DNA of 64,000 nucleotides, from assembly GCA_938016265.1 (NCBI GenBank), contig CALLWB010000079.1, positions 25,837 through 89,836 of the forward strand, in the 5' to 3' direction. Below are positions 17,583 to 25,165 of the stretch, in pieces. This DNA comes from an uncultured Saprospiraceae bacterium (GTDB taxonomy: Bacteria; Bacteroidota; Bacteroidia; Chitinophagales; Saprospiraceae). The position numbers and the translations under genes were made by a program. The notes under the pieces were generated by a model, which saw nothing but the letters and a program-made list of their open reading frames with translations, was not told the origin of the DNA and did no database searches. Numbering within the stretch: the first letter of the stretch is position 1; every line of letters starts with the position of its first letter.

Positions 17583-18185
17583 ATGAAGACCCCGTTAAAT
17601 TTTCATCTATCTGTCGTTTTGATGGTTTTGTTCTCCTGTTTCTTGTTTATAAATGCAGGTTGCGCCATTGAAGAAACCGATGCTCTAACACCAGAAAAAA
17701 CAGCAACCACGCCTGATCTTTCCAATCAAAAGAAAGGACAAATTTCTTACCTCCCAATTGAATTATTTATTTATTGGTCATTTCTAGAAGATTATCAGGA
17801 ATGCAAGATGAGCCAAAACAATAATTGTAAAGTAGAATATAATTCAATGGTTTTTGCAGAAAAAGTAGCAAGAGGTGTCCTACCATTTCCTCCCCCTCCT
17901 CCTCCAAATCCTTGCGCGCCGATTGGTCATTGCCCAGATTTTAGTTTCCTAAAAATGATGGCTTACAAAAACACGGAGAAATATGGAATCGTAGCGTATA
18001 GTATCCAAACTAATAAAAAGCTTGCCTTCAATAATCCAAGCAAATGGTATCCATCAAATGAAAACAAAAATTATATTCATACCGATGTTACGATTTTAGA
18101 TGGTGGGTTTACAGGGGATGTCAGAATTGAAATGGAAAATCTAAACACAAAAGAGAAATATACATTTGATACTGTTTTTAAGTAA
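17583..18185 (+). CDS. Probable lipoprotein of unknown function
   Basis: This protein of 200 residues has a hydrophobic N-terminus (VVLMVLFSCFLFINAGCAIE). Cleavage before the Cys of NAGC would give a lipoprotein, although Asn at -3 is unusual. The mature part has a Pro-rich stretch flanked by cysteines (PPPPPPNPCAPIGHC) and a C-terminal beta region (VTILDGGFTGDVRIEMENLN). I recognise no family. It lies between the anti-sigma-like gene and the CHAT gene, and all four genes of the cluster point the same way. A hairpin with weak terminator features separates it from the CHAT gene. Exported location and context suggest a part in the same envelope system, but that is inference. Confidence 0.65.
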   Translation: MKTPLNFHLSVVLMVLFSCFLFINAGCAIEETDALTPEKTATTPDLSNQKKGQISYLPIELFIYWSFLEDYQECKMSQNNNCKVEYNSMVFAEKVARGVLPFPPPPPPNPCAPIGHCPDFSFLKMMAYKNTEKYGIVAYSIQTNKKLAFNNPSKWYPSNENKNYIHTDVTILDGGFTGDVRIEMENLNTKEKYTFDTVFK

Positions 18186-18240
18186 TTGACTAATTTGTTT
18201 TTCCTAGGGAAGAACAATTAGAGAAATAATTGATAAATTA

Positions 18241-18271
18241 AAGCGGCAGTCTTTTAATAGGACTGTCGCTT
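18241..18271 (+). terminator. Hairpin between lipoprotein and CHAT genes
   Basis: Arms AAGCGGCAGTC and GACTGTCGCTT pair over 11 positions with one G-U. The downstream run ATTTGTTTA is only a weak T-tract. The hairpin ends 10 bases before the ATG at 18282, so it could act as a partial terminator or a translation-control stem in the CHAT leader. Confidence 0.6.
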
Positions 18272-18281
18272 ATTTGTTTAT

Positions 18282-21143
18282 ATGAAACACTTGACAATAA
18301 TTTTGGTATTCCTGTCTTTTTTATTTTCTCAGACAAAAGCCTTGGGAAATGAAATAGATTCTACACTTTTTAAACTGGCAAATCAAGAGTTTGTGCTTGC
18401 TAGTCAATTTATGTATACGGATTTTGATAGTGCCATCCTTCATTTGGATAAGGCCATGGAAATCAGTAAACAATTGAAGGATGAAGTTAAAGCTATTGGT
18501 TGTTCTACCTGGAAAATAAATACGGCCTCTTACCATTTTCGAATGGCGGAATTGAAGCGGTTTTTACTGGAAGCAGATCAACTTTTTTTAGCAGCAGAGT
18601 CGAAGTTGGATAGTTTGGGAGCGAAAAATGAAATGAACCTTAGTATCCAGGTGCATTGGGGGAATTATTACTATAAACTAGGCGATTTTGATAAAGCAAA
18701 TGGCTATTTTGACCAGATGATTGATGCCTTAAAGGATAAAGAAATCCTATCTTTTACGGATTACGAATACTTGGCCAGCAACCATAATTACAAAGGCACT
18801 ATTCACAAGAAAAGAGGGAATTACCAACCCGCTATTGACAATTTTTTACAAGTACTTCATTATTCAGAAGAGTGTCTGAGAGTCCATAAACAGCCAACAA
18901 GAACATCTATTGTCATCAAACACCTTGCAGAAACATATCAACTAAAAGGTGATTATGATAATGCTGAAAAATATTATGTAAAAGGCATTAATCAAAGCAA
19001 AAAAAGAAAACAAAAAAGTCGTAATTCTCTAATCAATTATTACAACGCTTTCGCGAAATTTTACATCGAAAAAACGGAATTCGATTCTGCCTTATTTTAC
19101 CTCGATGAGTCCTTGAAAATTCACACCGAAAAGGATCCCTTTTTCCTAGAAACCTACCAACTTATCGGTGAAGTGCGCCGAGAATTAAATGATCAGCCCA
19201 ACGCACGGTCCTACTTCGAAAAAGCCCATCAGGCAGCTATCGATCTGTATGGCGATAATCACTACAAAGTTGCAGCGATCAACCTTGCACATGGGAAATC
19301 GTACGAGAAAAATCAGCAATGGGACATAGCCTCCACCTACTATGACAAGGCAATACAAAACTTACTACCCAACTATCTGTTGAACAAAAAGTTGGTCGCT
19401 CCTCCAATAAAACAGGTGTATGCCCCCAAAGAATTGGTGGAAGCACTATCAAATAAATCGAATGCCCTTTTCCAATTGTATAAAGAAAAAAACAGCGGAA
19501 AGGTGCTCGAAAATTCCTACCAGTTTGCCCTCCGTACAATGGATGTGATTGACAGCCTGCGCTTGGACTACGATTCAGAAGCTTCTCGACAGTTTTTAGT
19601 CAACAAAAGCTATCCAATTTTTGAGCAAGCGATGGCCATTTGTTATCAGTTGTACAAGGATCAAAACGAGCCCAAATACCTGGAAGAAGCTTTCCGAATT
19701 GCAGAAAAAAGTAAAGCCGTTTTATTGCTAGACGCGCTTGCCAATGCTAAAGCAGAACAGTTTTCAGGCATCCCGGATGAGGTACTCGAAAATGGTCGGC
19801 AAATACAATTCAATATAAAACAGCTGGAGAACAACCTCCGAAGGGCCTTGCTAAAGAAGAAATCCGAAGAAGCGGTTGGCGTACTTAGAAATGAATTGTT
19901 TGAAGTCAAACAGAACTACCAGGCATATATTAAACAACTAGAATCCGAACATCCAAAATACTACCAACTAAAATACGATCTAAGCACAATTACGCTTAGT
20001 GAATTAAAAAAAGAATTGTTGAATAACAATAAAACAACCTTGGTTGAGTATTTTATTGGGGAAGAAAATATTTATGCCTTTACAGTCAGCAAACAAAGGT
20101 CAAATTTGATCCAAATTCCGGCCCATTTTCCCTTGAAAGACTGGGTGAAGCAACTTCGTGATGGCATCGCAGAAAAAATCCCGGAACAAGCAGCAATTGA
20201 CTACACTGCAAGTGCCTTCCAGATATACGACAAGCTGCTATCCCCGCTGACGCTTCAAGAAAATCTAATAATAATACCGGATGGTGTACTAGGATATGTA
20301 CCGTTTGATGCCTTACTGAAAAGGGTAGTGCCAAACGCAGAAGTCCGTCAGTATTCTACGCATCCATACCTTATAAATGACCATAATATTACCTACTGTT
20401 TTTCAGCCACCTTACTACGAGAAATGACGAACAAAACGTCTGCTGCGAACAAATCGTTTTTGGGTTTTGCTCCCTCGTTTAGTTCCTACAATTCTCTGGA
20501 TGCAAGTCGGGAAATGACAAAGCAATTGGTGGCCGACTATCAGGGCGATTTTCTAGGAGACACCGAAGCCACCAAATCAACATTTGAAAAAAAGGCAGGG
20601 CAGTACAATATTGTACACATTTCTTCCCACGCTATTGCGAATGATTCCTTGCAGGATGCTTGTTATCTGGTTTGTGCAGAGACCAACAACCGGGATGATT
20701 TTTTGCTTTATAATCGGGATTTATACCAACTTGATCTCAATGCATCACTAGTGGTATTAGGTGCCTGCGAAACGGGTAGTGGACAGCTGCAGCGTGGAGA
20801 AGGGATCATTAGTTTAGCACGTGGCTTTTCTTATGCTGGAGCAAGCAGTCTTCTCACCACACTTTGGAGCGTAGATGAAGCAACCACAGCCAATTTGCTG
20901 CAATCTTTTTACAAGCACCTCCAGGCAGGCACTACGACCGATGCAGCGCTCTTGCAGGCAAAAAGAACCTACCTGGCCAACCCGCCCAATGAGAAAAAGG
21001 CGCATCCTCGATATTGGGCCGCGCTTATTCCTATCGGAGACATGCAAGCTGTAAATAGCGCTAGTAGCTGGTGGCCTTGGTCCTTGGGGCTTTTTGGTGG
21101 ATTATTGCTTGTGGTTGGTTATTTGTGGAGTCGGAAAAACTGA
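18282..21143 (+). CDS. Exported TPR-CHAT domain cysteine peptidase, C-terminally anchored
   Basis: This protein has 953 residues: signal peptide (TIILVFLSFLFSQTKALG), about ten TPR-like repeats to ~residue 390 (for example GDYDNAEKYYVKGINQSKKR, PNARSYFEKAHQAAIDLYGD), a helical linker and a CHAT domain at about 620-915. The caspase-like catalytic dyad is present: H783 in VHISSHA and C829 in VVLGACETGSG, followed by the typical GEGIISLARGFSYAGASSLL and TTLWSVDE. A C-terminal membrane segment (WPWSLGLFGGLLLVVGYLW) with a short RKN tail anchors it, so the peptidase faces the periplasm. CHAT peptidases elsewhere act in caspase-like signalling, for example HetF and the type III-E CRISPR Craspase. 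Here the neighbouring membrane anti-sigma-like protein is an attractive but unproven substrate. Confidence 0.9.
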   Translation: MKHLTIILVFLSFLFSQTKALGNEIDSTLFKLANQEFVLASQFMYTDFDSAILHLDKAMEISKQLKDEVKAIGCSTWKINTASYHFRMAELKRFLLEADQLFLAAESKLDSLGAKNEMNLSIQVHWGNYYYKLGDFDKANGYFDQMIDALKDKEILSFTDYEYLASNHNYKGTIHKKRGNYQPAIDNFLQVLHYSEECLRVHKQPTRTSIVIKHLAETYQLKGDYDNAEKYYVKGINQSKKRKQKSRNSLINYYNAFAKFYIEKTEFDSALFYLDESLKIHTEKDPFFLETYQLIGEVRRELNDQPNARSYFEKAHQAAIDLYGDNHYKVAAINLAHGKSYEKNQQWDIASTYYDKAIQNLLPNYLLNKKLVAPPIKQVYAPKELVEALSNKSNALFQLYKEKNSGKVLENSYQFALRTMDVIDSLRLDYDSEASRQFLVNKSYPIFEQAMAICYQLYKDQNEPKYLEEAFRIAEKSKAVLLLDALANAKAEQFSGIPDEVLENGRQIQFNIKQLENNLRRALLKKKSEEAVGVLRNELFEVKQNYQAYIKQLESEHPKYYQLKYDLSTITLSELKKELLNNNKTTLVEYFIGEENIYAFTVSKQRSNLIQIPAHFPLKDWVKQLRDGIAEKIPEQAAIDYTASAFQIYDKLLSPLTLQENLIIIPDGVLGYVPFDALLKRVVPNAEVRQYSTHPYLINDHNITYCFSATLLREMTNKTSAANKSFLGFAPSFSSYNSLDASREMTKQLVADYQGDFLGDTEATKSTFEKKAGQYNIVHISSHAIANDSLQDACYLVCAETNNRDDFLLYNRDLYQLDLNASLVVLGACETGSGQLQRGEGIISLARGFSYAGASSLLTTLWSVDEATTANLLQSFYKHLQAGTTTDAALLQAKRTYLANPPNEKKAHPRYWAALIPIGDMQAVNSASSWWPWSLGLFGGLLLVVGYLWSRKN

Positions 21144-21430
21144 CGTCTAGCTAATCGCTTCCATGTGTAGCACTAGTTATAATTAAAAATCAAAATTCCA
21201 ATAGCCATAGTTCCCTATGTTTAGTATATTGATGCGGAAAGTAGTTAATGAAGGATTGGTTAATGGTAAAATGATTTGGTTTCGACTGCAGAGCAATTCA
21301 ATATTAATAGCACCTCACAATCAATTAGAGTTCAGCTCCAGAGGAGCGACACTATTAACCATTATTCTTTTAACGCTTATACCCTAACCATTAGACGATT
21401 AACTGTTAACCAATCCAACCATTAACTACC

Positions 21431-21949
21431 TTGAAAGTAATCAAAGCCAACGAATTCTTCAAAGACAAGCTCTACGAAAGTCTATCAAAAATCATGAAAC
21501 CCATCGTAGTAGCCGACAGCATACAAACCCCAGCAAACATGGGCATGATACTCCGAGTAGCGGACAATGTAGGCTGTGGCAAGGTGATCTTCGTGCAAGA
21601 AGAATTCTCCGTAAGGAAAAATAAAATAAAAAAAACGGCCCAGACCAGTTTCAAAAATATCCCCTGGGAAGTTTGCACCCCTGAAGAACTGGATGATAAA
21701 CTTCCCGCTACCTATCGGCGGATTGCCATCGATACGGTGGAGGACTCAGTTGGATTGTATGAATATGGATTTCCCCCACAATGCGCTTTTTTTGTAGGCA
21801 ACGAAGCACATGGCATTTCCCCTCAATTACTTGCAACCTGCACGGATTTTGTCCATATCCCGATGCCTGGGAATACCATTTCTATGAATGTTTCCCACGC
21901 CTTGGCGGTAGTGTTGTTTGAGTGGGTTCGCCGATCCACCACTAAGTAG
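21431..21949 (+). CDS. SpoU/TrmH-family RNA 2'-O-methyltransferase
   Basis: This protein of 172 residues is a SPOUT methyltransferase that transfers a methyl group from S-adenosylmethionine to a ribose 2'-OH in tRNA or rRNA. The three family motifs are present: PANMGMILRVADNVG (motif 1), FFVGNEAHGIS (motif 2) and IPMPGNTISMNVSHALAVVL (motif 3, the knotted cofactor site). It lacks the N-terminal substrate-binding domain of RlmB. The best start is TTG at 21431; the first in-frame ATG (21494) would remove conserved N-terminal sequence just before motif 1. Its 3' end overlaps the 3' end of the convergent gene at 21942 by eight bases. The exact target nucleotide cannot be read from the sequence. 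Confidence 0.88.
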   Translation: MKVIKANEFFKDKLYESLSKIMKPIVVADSIQTPANMGMILRVADNVGCGKVIFVQEEFSVRKNKIKKTAQTSFKNIPWEVCTPEELDDKLPATYRRIAIDTVEDSVGLYEYGFPPQCAFFVGNEAHGISPQLLATCTDFVHIPMPGNTISMNVSHALAVVLFEWVRRSTTK

Positions 21950-23414
21950 TCGGTCGGTGTTTATTGCCAAGCTGACGTTCCATAATTGTTTTTAGCCAGG
22001 ACTTTTGAACGACATCCGCCGTGCCATCCAACTCCTTGTATATCTTTTGCAAGGCGGTCTTATCGTGTTTGTTGCCAGATATTTGTCGAATGAAATAGAT
22101 GAATTTTTGCATTCGTTTGGCCATCAATTCTTCAATTTCTTTCTGGCGAACTATGTATTTTCGGAAAGCCTCTAGCGCGTTTTCCAGCAAATTAACTTCG
22201 TCCAGGTCATAATAACACAGGATTCGAATGATCTTTTCATACGTTTTGTCAGTAATGTTGATAAAATTCACCTTTGCGTTTAGATAATCAAGTGCAATCT
22301 CTGCTTTCCCCGCACGTTGATGCATAAACCCTTTGCAAATTTGTACGGTGGGAGTTCTCGCATCTTCCTTGAGGTATTGTTGGTTTTCTTCAATAAATTG
22401 GTTGATATAGTCGAACTTCCCAATTCGGCAACCCATGATTACAAAGTTGAAAAAAGTACCGTAACTTAAATACCCTTCTTCTAGGAGCAATTTGTTTTCG
22501 AAACCATATTTGGACAATTCAAAACTACTCTTTTCTGCTTCTTGAGGATCACTGGTTTGATAGATGAGGTACGTGCAATAATTGATAAGTGGGTTGATCA
22601 GCCGGACTTTCTCACTATGGCGGAGGTTAGGCATAATCTGGAAAGCGAGTTCTCTCATTTTTCGGAATGTTTCTATCGAGAAGTCATTGTTTATGGTAGA
22701 ACGCACGCCCAGGTAACTCAATTGTATGAAAACATCGTCTGTAAATTCTCCATTTTCGATTTTGTTGATCAGCTCAGGGATCATGGTGATGTCTTTGTTC
22801 CCTTTAGCGAGTCCTTCTCGTCCCAAGATGATCCAAGCATGGTGCAATTTGTTGGCGCAATAAAATTTATCGAGGTATTCCACTGATTTTTCTACATTCT
22901 GTACTTTTTCAGACAGGTAATGGGTGCGAGGGTGGTTAAAAACCTCATTAAGCAGCTCATACTTCTGATAATAATAATCAACGGCTAAACTTTTGCCGGT
23001 CTCTAGGTGCTGATCTAATTTTTTGAATTGTGCAAAGAAAAACTGATCGACATCTCGTTCCCTGTAAACCTGTAAGAGCATTTTATCCCGATCGTAAGAT
23101 GGTTCATTTATCTTCAATAGGAGCAAATAGTCTTCCAGCAAATTCTTCAAATCATAGATGACGGAGTCCATTTTTTTCTGAATTAGCTTGTCATCCATTT
23201 TTTTTGAAGCGTGTTCCTTCGGAAAAATCTTAGAGAACAAACTTTGCTTGGTAGGGAGCCCCTTTTGGCCTTTCAATCCTGGTTTGAGTTCTTTATACAA
23301 GTCACGAACTGTTGTTTTTCTATTAAAAAAGTCCGTGTTTACATATCGGCTAAACTCGTTAATCTCTTGATTAGTAAGTGATTTGAGGAGTACGATTAGT
23401 TTGCTGTCCTGCAT
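21942..23414 (-). CDS. Unidentified helical cytoplasmic protein (paralogue of the gene at 11825)
   Basis: This protein has about 490 residues, helical throughout and rich in Lys, Leu and Tyr, with no export signal when started at 23414. The N-terminal block LIVLLKSLTNQEINEFSRYV matches the paralogue at 11825. The open frame extends to 23498, and the longer product would gain a hydrophobic N-terminus. However, a full promoter (TTTG, 19 bases, TATTTTTG; 23496-23499 and 23469-23476 on the minus strand) overlaps that extension, and the paralogue starts at the equivalent of 23414. I therefore take 23414. No function is known. Confidence 0.78.
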   Translation of the reverse strand: MQDSKLIVLLKSLTNQEINEFSRYVNTDFFNRKTTVRDLYKELKPGLKGQKGLPTKQSLFSKIFPKEHASKKMDDKLIQKKMDSVIYDLKNLLEDYLLLLKINEPSYDRDKMLLQVYRERDVDQFFFAQFKKLDQHLETGKSLAVDYYYQKYELLNEVFNHPRTHYLSEKVQNVEKSVEYLDKFYCANKLHHAWIILGREGLAKGNKDITMIPELINKIENGEFTDDVFIQLSYLGVRSTINNDFSIETFRKMRELAFQIMPNLRHSEKVRLINPLINYCTYLIYQTSDPQEAEKSSFELSKYGFENKLLLEEGYLSYGTFFNFVIMGCRIGKFDYINQFIEENQQYLKEDARTPTVQICKGFMHQRAGKAEIALDYLNAKVNFINITDKTYEKIIRILCYYDLDEVNLLENALEAFRKYIVRQKEIEELMAKRMQKFIYFIRQISGNKHDKTALQKIYKELDGTADVVQKSWLKTIMERQLGNKHRPTT

Positions 23415-23468
23415 GAATGGGCTGGATTGGTTATAAAAAAGAACAATAAAGTTTAACATTGCCAGGTA

Positions 23469-23499
23469 CAAAAATAGCAGAGTTTTTGGGTTCAACAAA
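23469..23499 (-). promoter_or_regulatory. Full Bacteroidota promoter of the gene at 21942
   Basis: On the minus strand TTTG (23496-23499) is separated by exactly 19 bases from TATTTTTG (23469-23476), an exact match to the -33/-7 consensus. It lies about 55 bases upstream of the chosen ATG at 23414. Confidence 0.75.
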
Positions 23500-23684
23500 T
23501 TAAAAAAAAAAGGAGACTTGTATTATTTTGTCCGAGGAGAAAGTTGTTAAAAAAATCAAGGAGATTGATGCTTAATTTTAGTTGCTGATATATAGAGAGT
23601 TAAATAGTGTTATTTAGTGAAATTAGCAAAAAAAATGGAGTGAAAATTCTTAATTTGTCCTAGGAGATGAGGCATCAAATGTTC

Positions 23685-24157
23685 TATATTTGAATTGTCG
23701 AAAGGGATAACATTTCAGTTTAAGACGAAAAGTAAAAATGGCGAAGGCCAAAATCAAGATGAGAAGAATGAACTCTCGGAGGAGTTTTAATCACTTAAGT
23801 TTTAATACATATAAGAAATGAAATGGTTTAATTGTTAAGAAAGTTGATTGATCTTGTTAAGATCTCTGACATCGAAAAATCAGCAGCAAAAAAACTAAAA
23901 AGGCAAAGGTTAACGTCTCTATCGACTACTGACTAATACATTAAAGTGATACTAAGTCAGTCTCATAAGTTTTTAAGAGATTATCTGCTAAAACCAGGTG
24001 GATTTATGAGACTGAAGTCACTTAAACGACCAAGTCGGAAAAAATAAACAATAAAAGTAGGTACGCTAATTTTTAGCACCTCTTTTCAAAGATATTTTAG
24101 GTTGGAATAATAATAAATGGTCTTCGATTCAAAAGTGATGTCGAGGCCATTTTTTTT
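23685..24157 (+). ncRNA. Candidate small RNA or small-protein transcript
   Basis: TATATTTG at 23685-23692 matches the -7 consensus exactly, and a terminator with a T-run closes at 24157, giving a transcript of about 450 bases with no sizeable reading frame. Inside it, CAGTCTCATAA and TTATGAGACTG form a perfect 11-base inverted repeat (about 23957-24020), with further flanking complementarity (AAGT and ACTT on either side). The only start-to-stop frame of note is 23738-23821, 27 codons, very basic (MAKAKIKMRRMNSRR at its start). No -33 TTTG stands at the optimal distance. I do not recognise tmRNA, 6S or RNase P RNA features. Confidence 0.4.
24116..24157 (+). terminator. Rho-independent terminator of the orphan transcript
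   Basis: Arms AATGGTCTTCGA (24116-24127) and TCGAGGCCATT (24141-24151) pair over 11 positions with one bulge and one G-U pair, followed by a T-run. Confidence 0.7.
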
Positions 24158-24512
24158 GTTTGGATATTTTGTTAAAACGCCCATTAAAAAAGGGGGGACG
24201 ACAATTTTCTGAAAAATATTTCGCAAATACATTGACTATTTTTCCCTTTCGGGAACTAATCTCTCCCCAATTGCATTTATACGATTGTCATGCAATTATT
24301 CAATGCACATATCATCACCTTCACTGTTTTTCAAGAACAGTGTTTAGCGCTTCAAGAATCGGAGCGACAGGGAGCTTTCATTTTAATAGGCGCCTAGCCT
24401 TGGAAGTCTCCACCCGGTAATTTTCCGTTTTTATTTTTGTTGGTAGAAAGAATCTATTAGAAAGTCTTTGGTATAAACTGGGCAGACCGGTTTCTATCCA
24501 TAACTTTTTTCG

Positions 24513-24612
24513 AAAAAGCTCCTGTAGAGTAATTGGTTAACTCGTCACACTTTCACTGTGGAGACTGCGGGTTCGAGTCCCGTCGGGAGTACTATGTATT
24601 ATAGGTAGAAAG
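24513..24612 (+). repeat. tRNA-Glu duplication unit, copy 1
   Basis: The unit starts AAAAAGCTCCTG and runs through the tRNA to CTATGTATT and a xTAGAAAG motif. The same unit recurs 208 bases downstream at 24721-24820 with only a few differences, so the tRNA was duplicated with its flanks. Confidence 0.7.
24518..24591 (+). tRNA. tRNA-Glu (anticodon TTC), copy 1
   Basis: A 74-base cloverleaf can be drawn. The acceptor GCTCCTG pairs with CGGGAGT (one terminal and one internal G-U). The D-arm is GAGT/ACTC around AATTGGTTA. The anticodon loop is CTTTCAC, giving TTC. The T-arm is GCGGG, TTCGAGT, CCCGT. The discriminator is A and CCA is not encoded. It is nearly identical to copy 2. Confidence 0.93.
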
Positions 24613-24647
24613 TAATTGGTACAACTGTGCCGGCTTACGCTGGGCCG

Positions 24648-24693
24648 GCGTATAGTAGAAAGGTAAAACGCTTCCCAAGTTTGCAAGGCAAAA
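24648..24693 (+). other. Degenerate tRNA-like fragment
   Basis: Between the two tRNA-Glu genes, GCCGGCG is followed by a D-arm-like TATAGTAGAAAGGTAAAACG and CTTCCCAAG, which looks like a glycine-type CCC anticodon loop. The anticodon stem is poor and no T-arm or 3' acceptor follows. If it derives from a tRNA, it is a decayed remnant. Confidence 0.25.
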
Positions 24694-24720
24694 TCATGAA
24701 AATAACTTCTACTTTCTACC

Positions 24721-24820
24721 AAAAAGCTCCTGTAGAGTAATTGGTTAACTCGTCACACTTTCACTGTGGAGACTGCGGGTTCGAGCCCCGTCAGGAGTAC
24801 TATGTATTGTTACTAGAAAG
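24721..24820 (+). repeat. tRNA-Glu duplication unit, copy 2
   Basis: This is the second copy of the ~100-base unit at 24513. The differences inside the tRNA are one T-to-C change at the end of the T-loop and one G-to-A change in the acceptor stem. Confidence 0.7.
24726..24799 (+). tRNA. tRNA-Glu (anticodon TTC), copy 2
   Basis: It has the same fold as copy 1. The acceptor 3' strand is CAGGAGT, which restores a U-A pair where copy 1 has U-G, and the T-loop reads TTCGAGC. Anticodon TTC, discriminator A, CCA not encoded. A perfect hairpin 20 bases downstream probably ends the tRNA transcript. Confidence 0.93.
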
Positions 24821-24964
24821 ATAGGGGCTACATCCACTTTAGCCCCTATCTAATTTGTTCATTCACCACGACACCAGCCCCTCGTATGCTAGTTATTAGT
24901 AAGGGGAAGATTCAAAATAAATGATGCTAGGGCGAACCATCATCCGCCCTGTGCCTATTGATTT
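24817..24964. repeat. Diverged flanking repeat, upstream copy
   Basis: Shared blocks with 26629-26737 are AAAGATAG, CATCCACTTTAGC-CCTA-CTAAT, and later GCGAA-CATCAT followed by GCC-ATTGATTT. The upstream copy carries about 35 extra bases in its middle. The pair brackets the peroxidase gene at 25166-26530. Confidence 0.5.
24819..24851 (+). terminator. Terminator-like hairpin after the tRNA-Glu genes
   Basis: Arms AGATAGGGGCT and AGCCCCTATCT pair perfectly around an 11-base loop. The following AATTTGTTC is only weakly T-rich. Confidence 0.6.
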
Positions 24965-25165
24965 ATTAATCAATGATAATTAGTTCAATAAGCAATTAGT
25001 TATACCACAATCTACGTTCAGTTTTACACTAGCAAGCCAAGTCATTATACTGGAAGCCTGTAGCTCTAACAACTACCTTCACTTGACATTGATCAAAATT
25101 AATTGTAATTTATATGTTCAATTCTGCATGTACCGATATTTTCTTAACATCTAATACCTATTCTT

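Larger units (their letters stand above)
23500..24517. other. Gene-poor region with an orphan transcription unit
   Basis: No convincing protein gene occurs between the minus-strand promoter at 23499 and the first tRNA. It holds an exact -7 element at 23685, a 27-codon basic reading frame at 23738, a long inverted repeat near 23950-24025 and a terminator at 24116. The stretch 24160-24517 shows nothing I can support. Confidence 0.6.
24800..25165. other. Intergenic region between the tRNAs and the peroxidase
   Basis: It contains the tRNA-operon terminator (24819) and a ~150-base sequence (24817-24964) that reappears in diverged form downstream of the peroxidase gene. I see no gene and no clear promoter in the rest. 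Confidence 0.55.

Noticed and set aside
21200..21430. Several TTAACCATT/AATGGTTAA words before the methyltransferase gene
   Set aside because: They are short, AT-rich and irregularly spaced. They could be chance or simple sequence, and I could not define a unit.
23415..23498. Longer N-terminus for the gene at 21942 with a hydrophobic lead
   Set aside because: A complete -33/-7 promoter overlaps this stretch, and the paralogue starts at the equivalent of 23414.
24160..24420. 86-codon frame after the orphan transcript
   Set aside because: It begins right after a terminator, shows no domain or signal pattern, and its composition looks like translated spacer.
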